11,357 bases of DNA, from positions 1-11,357 of the forward strand of contig JACDAO010000824.1 of the NCBI GenBank assembly GCA_013695405.1. Direction: 5' to 3'. How positions within the stretch are numbered: the stretch's first letter is position 1; the number at the start of each line of letters is the position of its first letter. The notes beneath the pieces were generated by a model. It had not been told where the DNA came from, did no database searches, and saw only the letters and a list, made by a program, of their open reading frames with translations. The position numbers and the translations under genes were made by a program. Below, one piece after another: positions 1-9,234 of the stretch. This DNA is from Acidobacteriota bacterium (lineage in GTDB: Bacteria; Acidobacteriota; Vicinamibacteria; Vicinamibacterales; Vicinamibacteraceae).

Positions 1-1566
1 CTCGAGGGTGTCCGCATCCTCGGGGCGCTTGTCCTGTCGCCAGCGCGCGATGCGCGGGAAGCGCACCGCGACGCCGCTCTTGTGCCTGGTCGAACGCTGG
101 ACGTGCTCGAAGGCAATCTCGAACACGTGCGCCGGCGCGACGTGCCGCACCGGGCCGAACTTCTCGAGCGTGTGCGTGCGGACCCAGCGATCCAGCTGCT
201 CGATTTCCTCGTTGGACAGGCCCGAGTAGGCCTTGGCCACGGGCACCAGCTCGCCGTCGCGCCACAGCGCAAACGTGTAATCGGTGAACAGCGTTGCGCG
301 CCGGCCGTTCCCCGGCTGGGCGTAGACCAGCACCGCGTCGACCGAGAACGGATCGACCTTCCACTTCCACCAGTCGCCCTTGCGCCGGCCGGTGCCGTAG
401 GCCGAGTCGAGCCGCTTGAGCATGTAACCCTCGACGCCGCGCACGCGCGACTCCTGGCGAACGACGTCGAGCGCCTCCCAGGTGGCATCGGTCACGATCG
501 GCGACACGTGCAGGCCGGGGGCCCGCCCCGCAATCAGCGTGGCCAGTGCCGCCCGGCGCGCCGACAGTGACCACGCGCGGACGTCCTCACCCTCGAGCTC
601 GAGCAGGTCGTAGGCCATGAACGCTGCAGGCGCGTCGGCCAGCACCTTGCGCGTGACGTTCTGGCGTCCGATCCGCACCTGCAGGGTGGCGAAGGGCAAC
701 GGCGCCTCGTCGGCCCACGCCAGGACCTCGCCGTCGAGCACGGTGCCGTCGGGCAGCGCAGCGGCCGCTGAAACCACTTCAGGAAAGCGCGCGGTGATGA
801 CTTCTTCGCCTCGAGACCACAGGAACGTCTCGCCGGCCCGGCGAATCAGCTGCGCGCGGATGCCGTCCCATTTCCACTCCACCTGCCACGTGTCGCGCGC
901 CGCGAGGGTGTCGACCGACTGTTCGAGTGGGTAAGCCAGGCAGAACGGGTACGGTCGCGAGACGCTGTCGGCGGCCGCGTCCGGGGCCATCAGAGCACGG
1001 TAGGTATCGGCCGAAGGCGTCCACTGGCCCATCAGCCGATGGGTCATGACGTCGGTGCTGACGCCGGCGACGGTGGACAGGGCCCGCACCACCAGGGTAT
1101 GCGAGACGCCGACCCGCATCTCGCCGGTCAGCAGCTTGTTGAGCAGAAAGCGCTCGAACGACGGCAGCGCCCGCCACCAGCCGAGCACGTCGTGACGCTG
1201 CTCCTCGGGTGTGCGGGTGCGCAGCCCTTCGAGCCGCGTCTCGATCCAGACGTGCAACGGCACGTCGCGATCGTCGCGATCGGCGGGAGCCGCATCGAGC
1301 AGCAGCGCGATCGTCTCGGCCAGGTCCCCGACCGCCGCATACGACTCGTCGAGCAGCCACGGATCGAGCGCCGTGACCTGCATCGTCCACTCGCGCAGCA
1401 GACGGGTCGGCAACAGGCGCAACAGGCGCCGGCCAGCCAGGAAGTGGACCGTCCATGCGGCGTCCTCGGCTGGCGCCTCGGCGAAATATGCCTCCATCGC
1501 CGCCACCTTGAGGTTGGTCGAGGCGGTGCGGTCCATCGTCGCGTACAGCGAGGCGAAGCGCCGCAT
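1..1566 (-). CDS. ATP-dependent DNA ligase, LigB-like (ligase/exonuclease cluster type), 3'-partial
   Basis: Seals DNA nicks through an enzyme-adenylate intermediate. 522 codons are open from the ATG at 1566 to the window edge, with no in-frame stop. Residues 1 to about 205 look like the helical DNA-binding domain of LigB/eukaryotic Lig1 ligases. The nucleotidyltransferase domain follows: motif I is EWKWDGIR with the adenylated lysine at K232, motif III is FMAYDLL (316-322), motif IV is EGYMLK (379-384) and motif V is WKWK (400-403). An OB-fold domain runs to the edge. The last visible residues (RPEDADTLE) resemble the family's extreme C-terminus, so probably only a handful of residues are missing. 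The start lies 1 base after the exonuclease stop, with GGAAGAG 7 bases upstream of the ATG, so translation is probably coupled. It resembles the Pseudomonas putida PP_1105-type family (from memory) rather than LigD, because no polymerase or phosphoesterase domain is present in the visible part. Confidence 0.95.
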   Translation of the reverse strand, partial: MRRFASLYATMDRTASTNLKVAAMEAYFAEAPAEDAAWTVHFLAGRRLLRLLPTRLLREWTMQVTALDPWLLDESYAAVGDLAETIALLLDAAPADRDDRDVPLHVWIETRLEGLRTRTPEEQRHDVLGWWRALPSFERFLLNKLLTGEMRVGVSHTLVVRALSTVAGVSTDVMTHRLMGQWTPSADTYRALMAPDAAADSVSRPYPFCLAYPLEQSVDTLAARDTWQVEWKWDGIRAQLIRRAGETFLWSRGEEVITARFPEVVSAAAALPDGTVLDGEVLAWADEAPLPFATLQVRIGRQNVTRKVLADAPAAFMAYDLLELEGEDVRAWSLSARRAALATLIAGRAPGLHVSPIVTDATWEALDVVRQESRVRGVEGYMLKRLDSAYGTGRRKGDWWKWKVDPFSVDAVLVYAQPGNGRRATLFTDYTFALWRDGELVPVAKAYSGLSNEEIEQLDRWVRTHTLEKFGPVRHVAPAHVFEIAFEHVQRSTRHKSGVAVRFPRIARWRQDKRPEDADTLE

Positions 1567-1567
1567 C

Positions 1568-2554
1568 TCACGTCTCTTCCCGGCCCAGCGCGGCGTCGAG
1601 CACGCCGGCGTCGAGCCCATGGTCGGCACAGACCCGCGCCAGGACGTCGGCGTAGCCATGCGTGGCGAGCACCCGGCGAGCGCCGGTCGCGGCAATTGTC
1701 TCGAGCAGGCCCGGCCAGTCGGCATGGTCCGAGAGCACGAAGCCGCGGCCGACGCCCTTCCAGCGCCGCGCGCCACGCACGCGCATCCACCCGGAGACCA
1801 TGGCGGTGGCGGCCTGCGGAAAGCGCTTGAGCCACGGCGTGTTGACGGCCGATGGCGGCGCCAGCACCAGTCGGCCTCGCGTCGCGGCGCCCCGGGTGTC
1901 CTCGCGGACCGGCTCGATCGGCGGCAACCTCACGCCGTCCTGCCGGCAGGCCTCGCTCATCGCAGCGACCGCGCCGTGCACCAGCACCGGCGTATGCAGG
2001 CTGTCGGCCAGCAACGCCAGCAGGCGTTGCGCCTTGCCGAGGCTGTAGGCAAACAGCACCGTCGGTTTGCCGCTGGCCTCGTTGGCGGCGATCCAGCGGC
2101 GGAGGTCGTCGATCACGTCATCGACCGGCGGCCAGCGGTAGATCGGCAGCGCGAAGGTCGCCTCGGTGACGAACGTGTCGCACCGGACCACCTCGAACGG
2201 CGCGCAGGTCGGGTCCGGGTCCCGTTTGTAGTCGCCCGACACCACCCAGGTCTGCCGGCCGTCGTGGATGCGGACCTGTGCCGATCCGGTGACGTGTCCG
2301 GCCGGGTGCAGCGAGACCTCGACCTCGCCGATCGTCATCGGCACGCCGTAGCCGACGCCGTCGATCACCGCGTCATCGCCGAGCCGGCGTCGCAGCACTG
2401 CCAGCCCGGCGTCGGCGCACAGATAGCGCCGGGCCCCGGGCCGCGCGTGATCGCCGTGCGCGTGGGTCACGACAGCGAAGTCGACCGGACCAGACGGGTC
2501 GACGTGGAAACCGCCGGCCGGGCAGGCCAGACCGTCAGGCGTGCTGATCAGCAT
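1568..2554 (-). CDS. Ligase-associated DNA damage response exonuclease (metallo-beta-lactamase/beta-CASP-like)
   Basis: A 328-residue protein of the metallo-beta-lactamase nuclease family found next to bacterial ATP-dependent ligases. Its studied relatives are metal-dependent DNA exonucleases. Metal-ligand motifs are all visible: THAHGDH (H31, H33, D35, H36), HPAGH (H83-H87), SGDYK with D108, the late motif SDH (275-277) and a C-terminal THG with H299. The opening (STPDGLACPAGGFHVDP) matches the usual family N-terminus, which supports the ATG at 2554 and full length. This start lies inside the end of the renalase-like gene (20-bp overlap). No Shine-Dalgarno is obvious, so translation probably depends on coupling. 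The stop is separated by 1 base from the ligase ATG. It should act with the ligase in processing and rejoining damaged ends; the exact substrate is inference. The catalytic set is intact, so I expect an active enzyme. Confidence 0.93.
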   Translation of the reverse strand: MLISTPDGLACPAGGFHVDPSGPVDFAVVTHAHGDHARPGARRYLCADAGLAVLRRRLGDDAVIDGVGYGVPMTIGEVEVSLHPAGHVTGSAQVRIHDGRQTWVVSGDYKRDPDPTCAPFEVVRCDTFVTEATFALPIYRWPPVDDVIDDLRRWIAANEASGKPTVLFAYSLGKAQRLLALLADSLHTPVLVHGAVAAMSEACRQDGVRLPPIEPVREDTRGAATRGRLVLAPPSAVNTPWLKRFPQAATAMVSGWMRVRGARRWKGVGRGFVLSDHADWPGLLETIAATGARRVLATHGYADVLARVCADHGLDAGVLDAALGREET

Positions 2555-3545
2555 CGGTCAGGTTCAGCATCTGCTGCGCCAGGGCGCGGCCGCTGGTCCA
2601 CGCGCCCTCCACGCGCGGCCCGCCACACCAGTCGCCGGCCAGGCCGACGCGATCCTCAGCATCCCACACGCAGCGGTCGACGAGCGCCGCGACCGGCCGC
2701 GCATAACGCCAGCGATGCGCAGTGACATCCGAGGGCACCGGCAGTGGCTGGGGTGCCAACGCGGCGAGCGCGGCGAGCAGTGCCCGCGTCACGTCGTCCG
2801 CCGTCGACTCGAGGTGTGCCTCCGACCACGTCGGCGAGCCGTGCAGGACCCAGGCATGGGGGTACGGCCGGCCGGGCTTGCTGCCGTCGCGGGCGAGCCA
2901 CGACAACGGACTGCCGTGCACGAACGCCGCGTCGTAGGGCAGCGGCAGCGCGTCGGGCCACACCGCCATCACCGCCCAGCACGGCGCCATCGTCGCGCGC
3001 CGCGCCATGTCCGCCAGCGGGTGGGCGCCCAGCACCGCCGCGGTTTGCGACGGCGGCGCCGTCAGCACCAACGCATCGAACGGTTCGGCGAGCACGCCGT
3101 CGAGCGTGCCAAGGCGCCAGGTCGCGGCTACTTGAGTGGCCGACGAGATCGTGAGGCGAGTGCGGAGGTCGAGCCCGCTGGCCAGCGCGCGTGCCACGGC
3201 GTTCATGCCCGGCACGCAGACGTAGCGCACCTGCGGCGTCGAGTCACGTGCCGGTGTGCCTGGCGACTCAATTCTGACGACACGCGCCGGCCAGGGCGAC
3301 ACCAGGCCTGCGGCGATCCAGCGATCGACATCAGCCTGGAACGCAGGGTCGCGCGCCGTGAAGTACTGCGCGCCGTGATCGAAGGGCACCGCCCCTCGGC
3401 GGGTCGACATCCGTCCGGCGGGTCCGCGTCCCTTGTCGAAGACCGTGACGCGGCTGCCGGCGGCTTGCAGCGAGCTGGCACAGACCAGTCCGGCCATCCC
3501 GGCCCCGACGACCGCCACGCGTGCCCCGGCGATCTGCGACGCCAC
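2535..3545 (-). CDS. Renalase-like NAD(P)/FAD-dependent oxidoreductase
   Basis: A flavoprotein of the amine-oxidase/renalase fold. With the GTG at 3545 it is 336 residues. The FAD dinucleotide-binding motif GAGMAG is at 14-19, the acidic residue ending the second strand is D37, and the renalase-type block GRMSTRR (44-50) is followed by FDHGAQYF (55-62). The C-terminal FAD-contacting block is GLAGDWCGGPRVEGAW (301-316). Characterised bacterial renalases oxidise isomeric forms of NAD(P)H that would otherwise inhibit dehydrogenases; whether this one does is inference. The start is uncertain. The frame stays open to a GTG at 3647 (370 residues, with an arginine-rich extension that does not look like an FAD enzyme). 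A GTG at 3518, with GGGG upstream, would begin directly as MAVVGAGMAG (327 residues). I chose 3545 as giving normal family length. The gene lies between gluconokinase and the exonuclease and overlaps the latter by 20 bp. Confidence 0.85.
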   Translation of the reverse strand: MASQIAGARVAVVGAGMAGLVCASSLQAAGSRVTVFDKGRGPAGRMSTRRGAVPFDHGAQYFTARDPAFQADVDRWIAAGLVSPWPARVVRIESPGTPARDSTPQVRYVCVPGMNAVARALASGLDLRTRLTISSATQVAATWRLGTLDGVLAEPFDALVLTAPPSQTAAVLGAHPLADMARRATMAPCWAVMAVWPDALPLPYDAAFVHGSPLSWLARDGSKPGRPYPHAWVLHGSPTWSEAHLESTADDVTRALLAALAALAPQPLPVPSDVTAHRWRYARPVAALVDRCVWDAEDRVGLAGDWCGGPRVEGAWTSGRALAQQMLNLTDADQHA

Positions 3546-3666
3546 CCTGTCTGGACGCGCTGGGACGCCGAGTCGTTGCGCCAGGAGCAGGTCGCCAACG
3601 CCCTGGCGCCGACGCTCCAGCACACCTCTGACAGTGCGCGAGGACACCGGAGCCGCACTGCGACGA

Positions 3667-4230
3667 TCAATCGTCGTCGGTCGGCGGATTGGCGTCCTGC
3701 CACGCGATCAGCCGCGTCGTCACCTCGCGCACCAGATCGGCGACCGGCTGATCGCCGTCGATGTGGAAGGCGTGCACCGGCGCCTCGAGGGTGTGCAATT
3801 GGCTCTCGAGCAGGCTGGCCGGCATGAAATGTCCACGCCTGGCGTCCATGCGGGCCTGCAGGGCCTCGCGCGGCACGTCGAGCCAGACGAAGACCACGGG
3901 GCTCAGCGCGCCGCGCAGGATCGCCCGGTACGAGGCCTTGAGGGCGGAACAGCCGATGACCGCGCCCTCGCCGCGGTCGACGGTCTGCTGCGCGCAGTCG
4001 TGCAGGGCGGCCAGCCACGGCACGCGGTCCGCGTCGGTCAGTGGCGTGCCGGCACGCATCTTCTCGACATTGGCCGGCGGGTGATAGGCATCGGCGTCGT
4101 GGTAGGGCCAGCTCCAGGCCCGGCCGAGGGCCTCGCCGAGCGTGGTCTTGCCGCTGCCCGTGACGCCCATCACGAAGACGACCAGCGGACGCCTCGGGCT
4201 CGCCGCCACTCCCGCCTCTCCTGTCACCAT
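3667..4230 (-). CDS. gntK: Gluconokinase
   Basis: Phosphorylates D-gluconate to 6-phosphogluconate using ATP (EC 2.7.1.12), feeding the pentose phosphate or Entner-Doudoroff route in the cytoplasm. The 187-residue size is typical of the small GntK/IdnK family. The P-loop is GVTGSGKTT (22-30). The family block DADAYHPPANVEKM (45-58) followed by GTPLTDADRVPWL covers the gluconate-binding region, CSALK (94-98) follows, and FVWLDVP then RRGHFMPASLLESQ (131-144) form the lid region. The first 15 or so residues are an extension before the P-loop strand. The ATG at 4230 overlaps the stop of the upstream GGT-family gene by 7 bp, suggesting coupled translation. No gluconate transporter, 6-phosphogluconate dehydratase or dehydrogenase gene is in view, so the source of gluconate is unknown. 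Confidence 0.95.
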   Translation of the reverse strand: MVTGEAGVAASPRRPLVVFVMGVTGSGKTTLGEALGRAWSWPYHDADAYHPPANVEKMRAGTPLTDADRVPWLAALHDCAQQTVDRGEGAVIGCSALKASYRAILRGALSPVVFVWLDVPREALQARMDARRGHFMPASLLESQLHTLEAPVHAFHIDGDQPVADLVREVTTRLIAWQDANPPTDDD

Positions 4231-6059
4231 GCCGTGACCGATCGTTCGCGCCGGACGTCGGCCGCACCGCGCAGGCGACCGGTCGCCGGGTCGACACCGG
4301 CGGCGACGATGCCGGTGGAGTAGGTCTGGGGGTTGTAGAGGCGGAGTCGATGACCGCGTCGCTCGAGCTCGCGCCGGATCGCCTCGGGCACGCTGCGCTC
4401 GATCTCGAGGACGCCCGGTTCGATGCGGTGATTCTCGAACGAGCTCTGGATGCCCAGGGTGTTGAAGCGGGCCGACTCGACCGCCGCCTGCAAGGACATG
4501 TCGTGGTCGATGACGTTGAGCAGCACCTGCAGGATCTGCTGATCCTGGCTGTCGCCGCCAGGGGTGCCGATCGCCAGGAACGGCGCGCCGTCCCTGGTCA
4601 CGATTGTCGGCGTCAACGTGGTGCGCGGGCGCTTGCCGCCGGCCAGCAGGTTCGGGCTGCCCGGCTCGAGACGGAACGCCTGCATCCGGTTGCTCATCGG
4701 CACGCCGGTGTCGCCGGCGACGAACGCACCGCCGAGCAGCCAGCCGGACGACGGTGTGGCCGAGAACAGGTTGCCGTCGCGGTCGGCCACCTCAATTGCG
4801 GTGGTGTCGCCCGACTCGCCCACCCGGCCGACGCGTCGCACGTGCGGATCGACCAGCGGGTCGATCGGCGCCAGCCGCCGCCCTGCCGACGCCGCGTCGA
4901 GACCGGAAACCGCGGTCGGCTTCGGCTCGAACGTCAGCGGGTTGCCGGGGCGCTGCTCGAGGCTGGCCTGTGTGGCGTCGATCAACGCTCGCCGGTCGTT
5001 GGCGTAGGCCTTGGACAGCAAGCCGGTGATCGGCACCGAGACGAAGTCGGGGTCGCCGTAATATCGATCGCGATCGGCGTAGGCCAGCTTCATCGCTTCG
5101 GCGACGGTATGGATGGCGTCGGCGCTGAGGTGTCCCATCGCGCGCAGGTCGAAGCCTTCGAGCAGGTTGAGGGTCTGCAACAGCACCGGCCCCTGGTTCC
5201 ACGGGCCGGCCTTGTGCACGGTGTAGCCACGATACGTGACGCTGACCGGCTGCTCGACCTTGCTGCGGTAACGGGCCAGGTCCTCCTCGGTGAGCAGGCC
5301 ACCAGCGTTGCGCACGGCCGTTGCCAGTCGCGCCGCAAACGGTCCGGTGTAGAACGTGTCGCGCGCCGCCGCAATCGCATCCTCGCGAGAGGCGCCGGCC
5401 TGTCGGGCGGTGGTGTCGGCGTCGGCCAGCATGCGCAGGGTGCGGGCCAGGGCCGGCTGCCGGAAGACCTCGCCGGCACGGGTGACGCGGCCGTCCGGAT
5501 AGTAGGTTCGCATCGTGTCGGCGTAGGGCTCCGAGAAGCGCCGCTCACTGGTCAGGTACCGACTCAGGAACTGATACATCGGGAAGCCGTCGGCCAGCCG
5601 GATCGCTGGCGCCAGCACGTCGGCGAGCGGCAGCGTGCCGTACCGCGCCAACGCCAGCGTCGTCGCATCGACCACCGCCGGTACCGTGGCCGCAAGCGGA
5701 CCGTTGCCAGGGATCTGCGCGTCACCGACGAACGTCGACGGCGATGCCGCGGCCGGCGCCGTGCCCTGCCCGTTGATCACCACCACCTCGCGTGACTTCG
5801 CCAGGTAGATCACCATCGGCGCCTCGCCGCCGAGCCCGAAGTGCGAGATCTCGACCACCGCTGCGGCCAGGATCGCGGCGACCCCGGCGTCGATGGCATT
5901 GCCGCCGCGCACCAGCATCTCGGTTCCGGCCTCGACCGTGAGCGTGCGCCCCGCGGCCACCACGCCGTGCGTGCCGGTGAACTCCGGGCGCAGCGGTTGG
6001 GCGTGCAGGTTGACCGCCACGGCCAGCAGGCCCACGCAGACGACACCGATGTGGCGCAT
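4224..6059 (-). CDS. Secreted gamma-glutamyltransferase-family N-terminal nucleophile hydrolase
   Basis: A 611-residue precursor of the GGT superfamily, which self-cleaves to expose a catalytic threonine. I placed the start at the ATG at 6059, not at the ATG at 6206 that is also in frame, because 6059 is followed directly by a signal peptide (MRHIGVV, hydrophobic core, likely cut after LHA at 18-20). The family N-terminal block GTEMLVRGGNAIDAGVAA (45-62) is present. The predicted cleavage site and nucleophile is T420 in GDTTAIEVADRDGN. The downstream blocks KRPRTTLTPTIV (477-487) and GTPGGDSQ (498-505, oxyanion glycines) are present. The Arg that grips the gamma-glutamyl carboxylate in E. coli GGT (in a REMAP-like motif) is replaced here by NGQGTAP, with Q98. 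The Asp of the NNQMDD motif is also missing (SNRMQAF, 456-462). I therefore call family only: it may act on something other than glutathione. It is first in the minus-strand operon. Confidence 0.9.
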   Translation of the reverse strand: MRHIGVVCVGLLAVAVNLHAQPLRPEFTGTHGVVAAGRTLTVEAGTEMLVRGGNAIDAGVAAILAAAVVEISHFGLGGEAPMVIYLAKSREVVVINGQGTAPAAASPSTFVGDAQIPGNGPLAATVPAVVDATTLALARYGTLPLADVLAPAIRLADGFPMYQFLSRYLTSERRFSEPYADTMRTYYPDGRVTRAGEVFRQPALARTLRMLADADTTARQAGASREDAIAAARDTFYTGPFAARLATAVRNAGGLLTEEDLARYRSKVEQPVSVTYRGYTVHKAGPWNQGPVLLQTLNLLEGFDLRAMGHLSADAIHTVAEAMKLAYADRDRYYGDPDFVSVPITGLLSKAYANDRRALIDATQASLEQRPGNPLTFEPKPTAVSGLDAASAGRRLAPIDPLVDPHVRRVGRVGESGDTTAIEVADRDGNLFSATPSSGWLLGGAFVAGDTGVPMSNRMQAFRLEPGSPNLLAGGKRPRTTLTPTIVTRDGAPFLAIGTPGGDSQDQQILQVLLNVIDHDMSLQAAVESARFNTLGIQSSFENHRIEPGVLEIERSVPEAIRRELERRGHRLRLYNPQTYSTGIVAAGVDPATGRLRGAADVRRERSVTAW

Positions 6060-6180
6060 GTCCGCAAGCTTACTGCAGGGCGACGCGTCAGCCGCCGGGC
6101 GCCGGACGACGTTGGCCGATTGCCCCGACGGCCTGCCGAACGTCGTCGCCTCACTGCCGTACCATGCTCGGGGTTCGCCC
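6060..6180. promoter_or_regulatory. Divergent intergenic region between GGT-family gene and ABC exporter
   Basis: This is the only sizeable gap in the window. It lies between two divergent starts and must hold the promoters for both the minus-strand operon and the plus-strand run, unless transcription reads in from elsewhere. I see no convincing -35/-10 pair. TACCAT at 6160-6165 is a weak -10 resemblance without a matching -35. A perfect 9-bp inverted repeat lies within it (listed separately). Confidence 0.5.
6105..6147. repeat. 9-bp perfect inverted repeat with nested 5-bp stem
   Basis: GACGACGTT at 6105-6113 is the exact reverse complement of AACGTCGTC at 6139-6147, separated by 25 bases. 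Inside, GGCCG (6114-6118) pairs with CGGCC (6129-6133), so the whole can fold as a 14-bp stem with a 5-base bulge on the 3' side. It sits in the divergent promoter region, so it could be an operator or a leader-RNA hairpin for the exporter gene. No regulator gene is adjacent within the window. Confidence 0.5.
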
Positions 6181-7026
<846 letters not shown>

Positions 7027-7038
7027 ACGGAGCCACCG

Positions 7039-8310
7039 ATGTCTGCCGTGCTTGCGATTGCCCTCAAGGATCTCCGGACGTTCACACGGACGCGCAGTGC
7101 GCTGTTCTTCACGTTCATCTGGCCGCTGTGCGTAGCGGTCATCTTCGGCACCTTGTTCGGCGGCAGCAACCAGCCCAGTCCGAAGCTGCCGATCGCCGTC
7201 GTCGACGAGGACGGCAGCGCTGGCTCGCGCGCCTTCGCCGAGCGACTGCTGACGCGCGATTCGTTCGTGGCGGTGCGGGCGACGCGCGCCGAGGCGCTCG
7301 AGGCCGTGCGCAAGGGCCAGCGGACGGCGGCGGTGATCCTGCGACCCGGTTTCGGGGTGGCTTCACAGCAACTGTTCGCGGGTACGCCGCCCGAGGTGCA
7401 GGTCTACACCGATCCGAGCCGGCAGGCCGAGCGGGGCATGCTCGAGGGGCTGCTGTTGCAGCAGGGGGCCGAGCGCATGCAGGCAATGTTCGCCAATCCG
7501 GCCGGCTCGCAGCAGAGCGTGCGCGACAGCCTCAGCCAGTTGCGTGCCCGCCAGCCGGGACAGCAGCCGGGGCTGGAAGCCTTTCTGGGGCAGCTCGACA
7601 CCTTTCTCGGAACCCCCGATGCGAGAGCGGGTCTCGGCACGCCGGGCGCGGCCGGCAGCACCGTCGCGTGGCAGCCGCTGACGGTGACGATGGAGAGCGT
7701 GCAGCGGCAGCGGACCGGGCCGCGCAACGGCTACGACGTCACGTTCCCGCAGGCGATGCTCTGGGCGATCTTCGGCTGCGTCATGACGTTCAGTACCACC
7801 TTCGTCTCCGAGCGGGTCCGCGGCACGTTGCTGCGGCTGCAGGTCTCCCCGCTGTCGCGAAGCGCGATTCTCGCCGGCAAGTCGCTGGCCGCGCTGCTCG
7901 CGATCTTCCTGGTCGAGTGCTTCGTGCTGGCGGTCGGGGTGGCATTTTTTGGCGTCCGGCCGGGGTCGTGGCCGTTGCTCCTGGCGGCCATCGCCTGTGC
8001 TTCGGCGGCCTTCGTCGGGATCATCCTGCTGCTGGCGTCGCTGGCCAGGACCGAGCACGGCATCGGCGGGGCCGGGCCGGCGGTGATGATGCCGATGTTC
8101 CTGATCGGCGGCGCGATGATCCCGTTGATGGTGATGCCGCCATGGATGGTGCAACTCAGCAGCATCAGCCCGGTGAAGTGGGCCATTGTGGCGTTCGAGG
8201 GCGCAATCTGGCGGGACTTCTCGGTCGTCGAGATGGTGACTCCCTGCGCCATCCTGCTCGCCGTCGCAGCCGCGACCTTCGCGTTGGGCGTGCGCCGTCA
8301 GCGCGAGTAA
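7039..8310 (+). CDS. ABC-2 type transporter permease
   Basis: A 423-residue membrane subunit partnering the ATPase just upstream. The architecture is that of the long ABC-2 permeases: one N-terminal membrane helix (about 21-40), a large extracytoplasmic domain (about 41-235) that starts with IAVVDEDGS, then five more predicted helices (about 237-256, 283-304, 310-334, 344-366, 399-417). The cytoplasmic coupling segment [18 protein letters not shown] (257-274) carries the typical ERxxGTL pattern of this family. The outer domain includes a stretch rich in Gln and Gly (about 157-205), which looks like a flexible linker. A clear GGAG at 7029-7032 is 6 bases upstream of the ATG and supports the start. 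Likely an exporter of a drug, lipid or similar molecule; the direction is inferred from family and the absence of any substrate-binding protein. Confidence 0.93.
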   Translation: MSAVLAIALKDLRTFTRTRSALFFTFIWPLCVAVIFGTLFGGSNQPSPKLPIAVVDEDGSAGSRAFAERLLTRDSFVAVRATRAEALEAVRKGQRTAAVILRPGFGVASQQLFAGTPPEVQVYTDPSRQAERGMLEGLLLQQGAERMQAMFANPAGSQQSVRDSLSQLRARQPGQQPGLEAFLGQLDTFLGTPDARAGLGTPGAAGSTVAWQPLTVTMESVQRQRTGPRNGYDVTFPQAMLWAIFGCVMTFSTTFVSERVRGTLLRLQVSPLSRSAILAGKSLAALLAIFLVECFVLAVGVAFFGVRPGSWPLLLAAIACASAAFVGIILLLASLARTEHGIGGAGPAVMMPMFLIGGAMIPLMVMPPWMVQLSSISPVKWAIVAFEGAIWRDFSVVEMVTPCAILLAVAAATFALGVRRQRE

Positions 8311-8345
8311 TTGCGGATTGCCGCGATTTACCGCACATTGGTGGG

Positions 8346-9221
<876 letters not shown>

Positions 9222-9234
9222 ACGCCGAACGCCC

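Noticed and set aside
1..1566. Possible frameshift or decay in the ligase
   Set aside because: All codons from 1566 to 1 were read in frame without a stop and every ligase motif is present; it is only cut by the window edge.
1211..2725. Long plus-strand open frame (504 codons) opposite the ligase and exonuclease
   Set aside because: Low-complexity Arg/Ala/Pro-rich translation with no recognisable domain; it is a GC-driven shadow of two genes whose catalytic motifs are clear on the minus strand.
2541..3827. Plus-strand open frame of 428 codons opposite the renalase-like gene
   Set aside because: Arg/His-rich, no motif, and it spans the end of one real gene and the start of another on the opposite strand.
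4350..5795. Plus-strand open frame of 481 codons opposite the GGT-family gene
   Set aside because: Antisense shadow; no family features, while the minus strand shows a complete GGT-family enzyme with signal peptide.
6160..6165. TACCAT as a -10 element for the ABC operon
   Set aside because: Only 4 of 6 bases match and nothing resembling a -35 lies at the right distance (6137-6142 reads CGAACG).
5893..6180. Upstream in-frame extension of the ABC ATPase
   Set aside because: The extension is antisense to the GGT-family signal peptide and lacks any ABC sequence; the domain begins naturally at the ATG at 6181.
8311..8345. Possible promoter or small inverted repeat (TGCGG/CCGCA) between permease and rhodanese genes
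   Set aside because: The repeat is only 5 bp, and the TTGCGG/CACATT pair is a poor promoter match; the genes can be one transcript.
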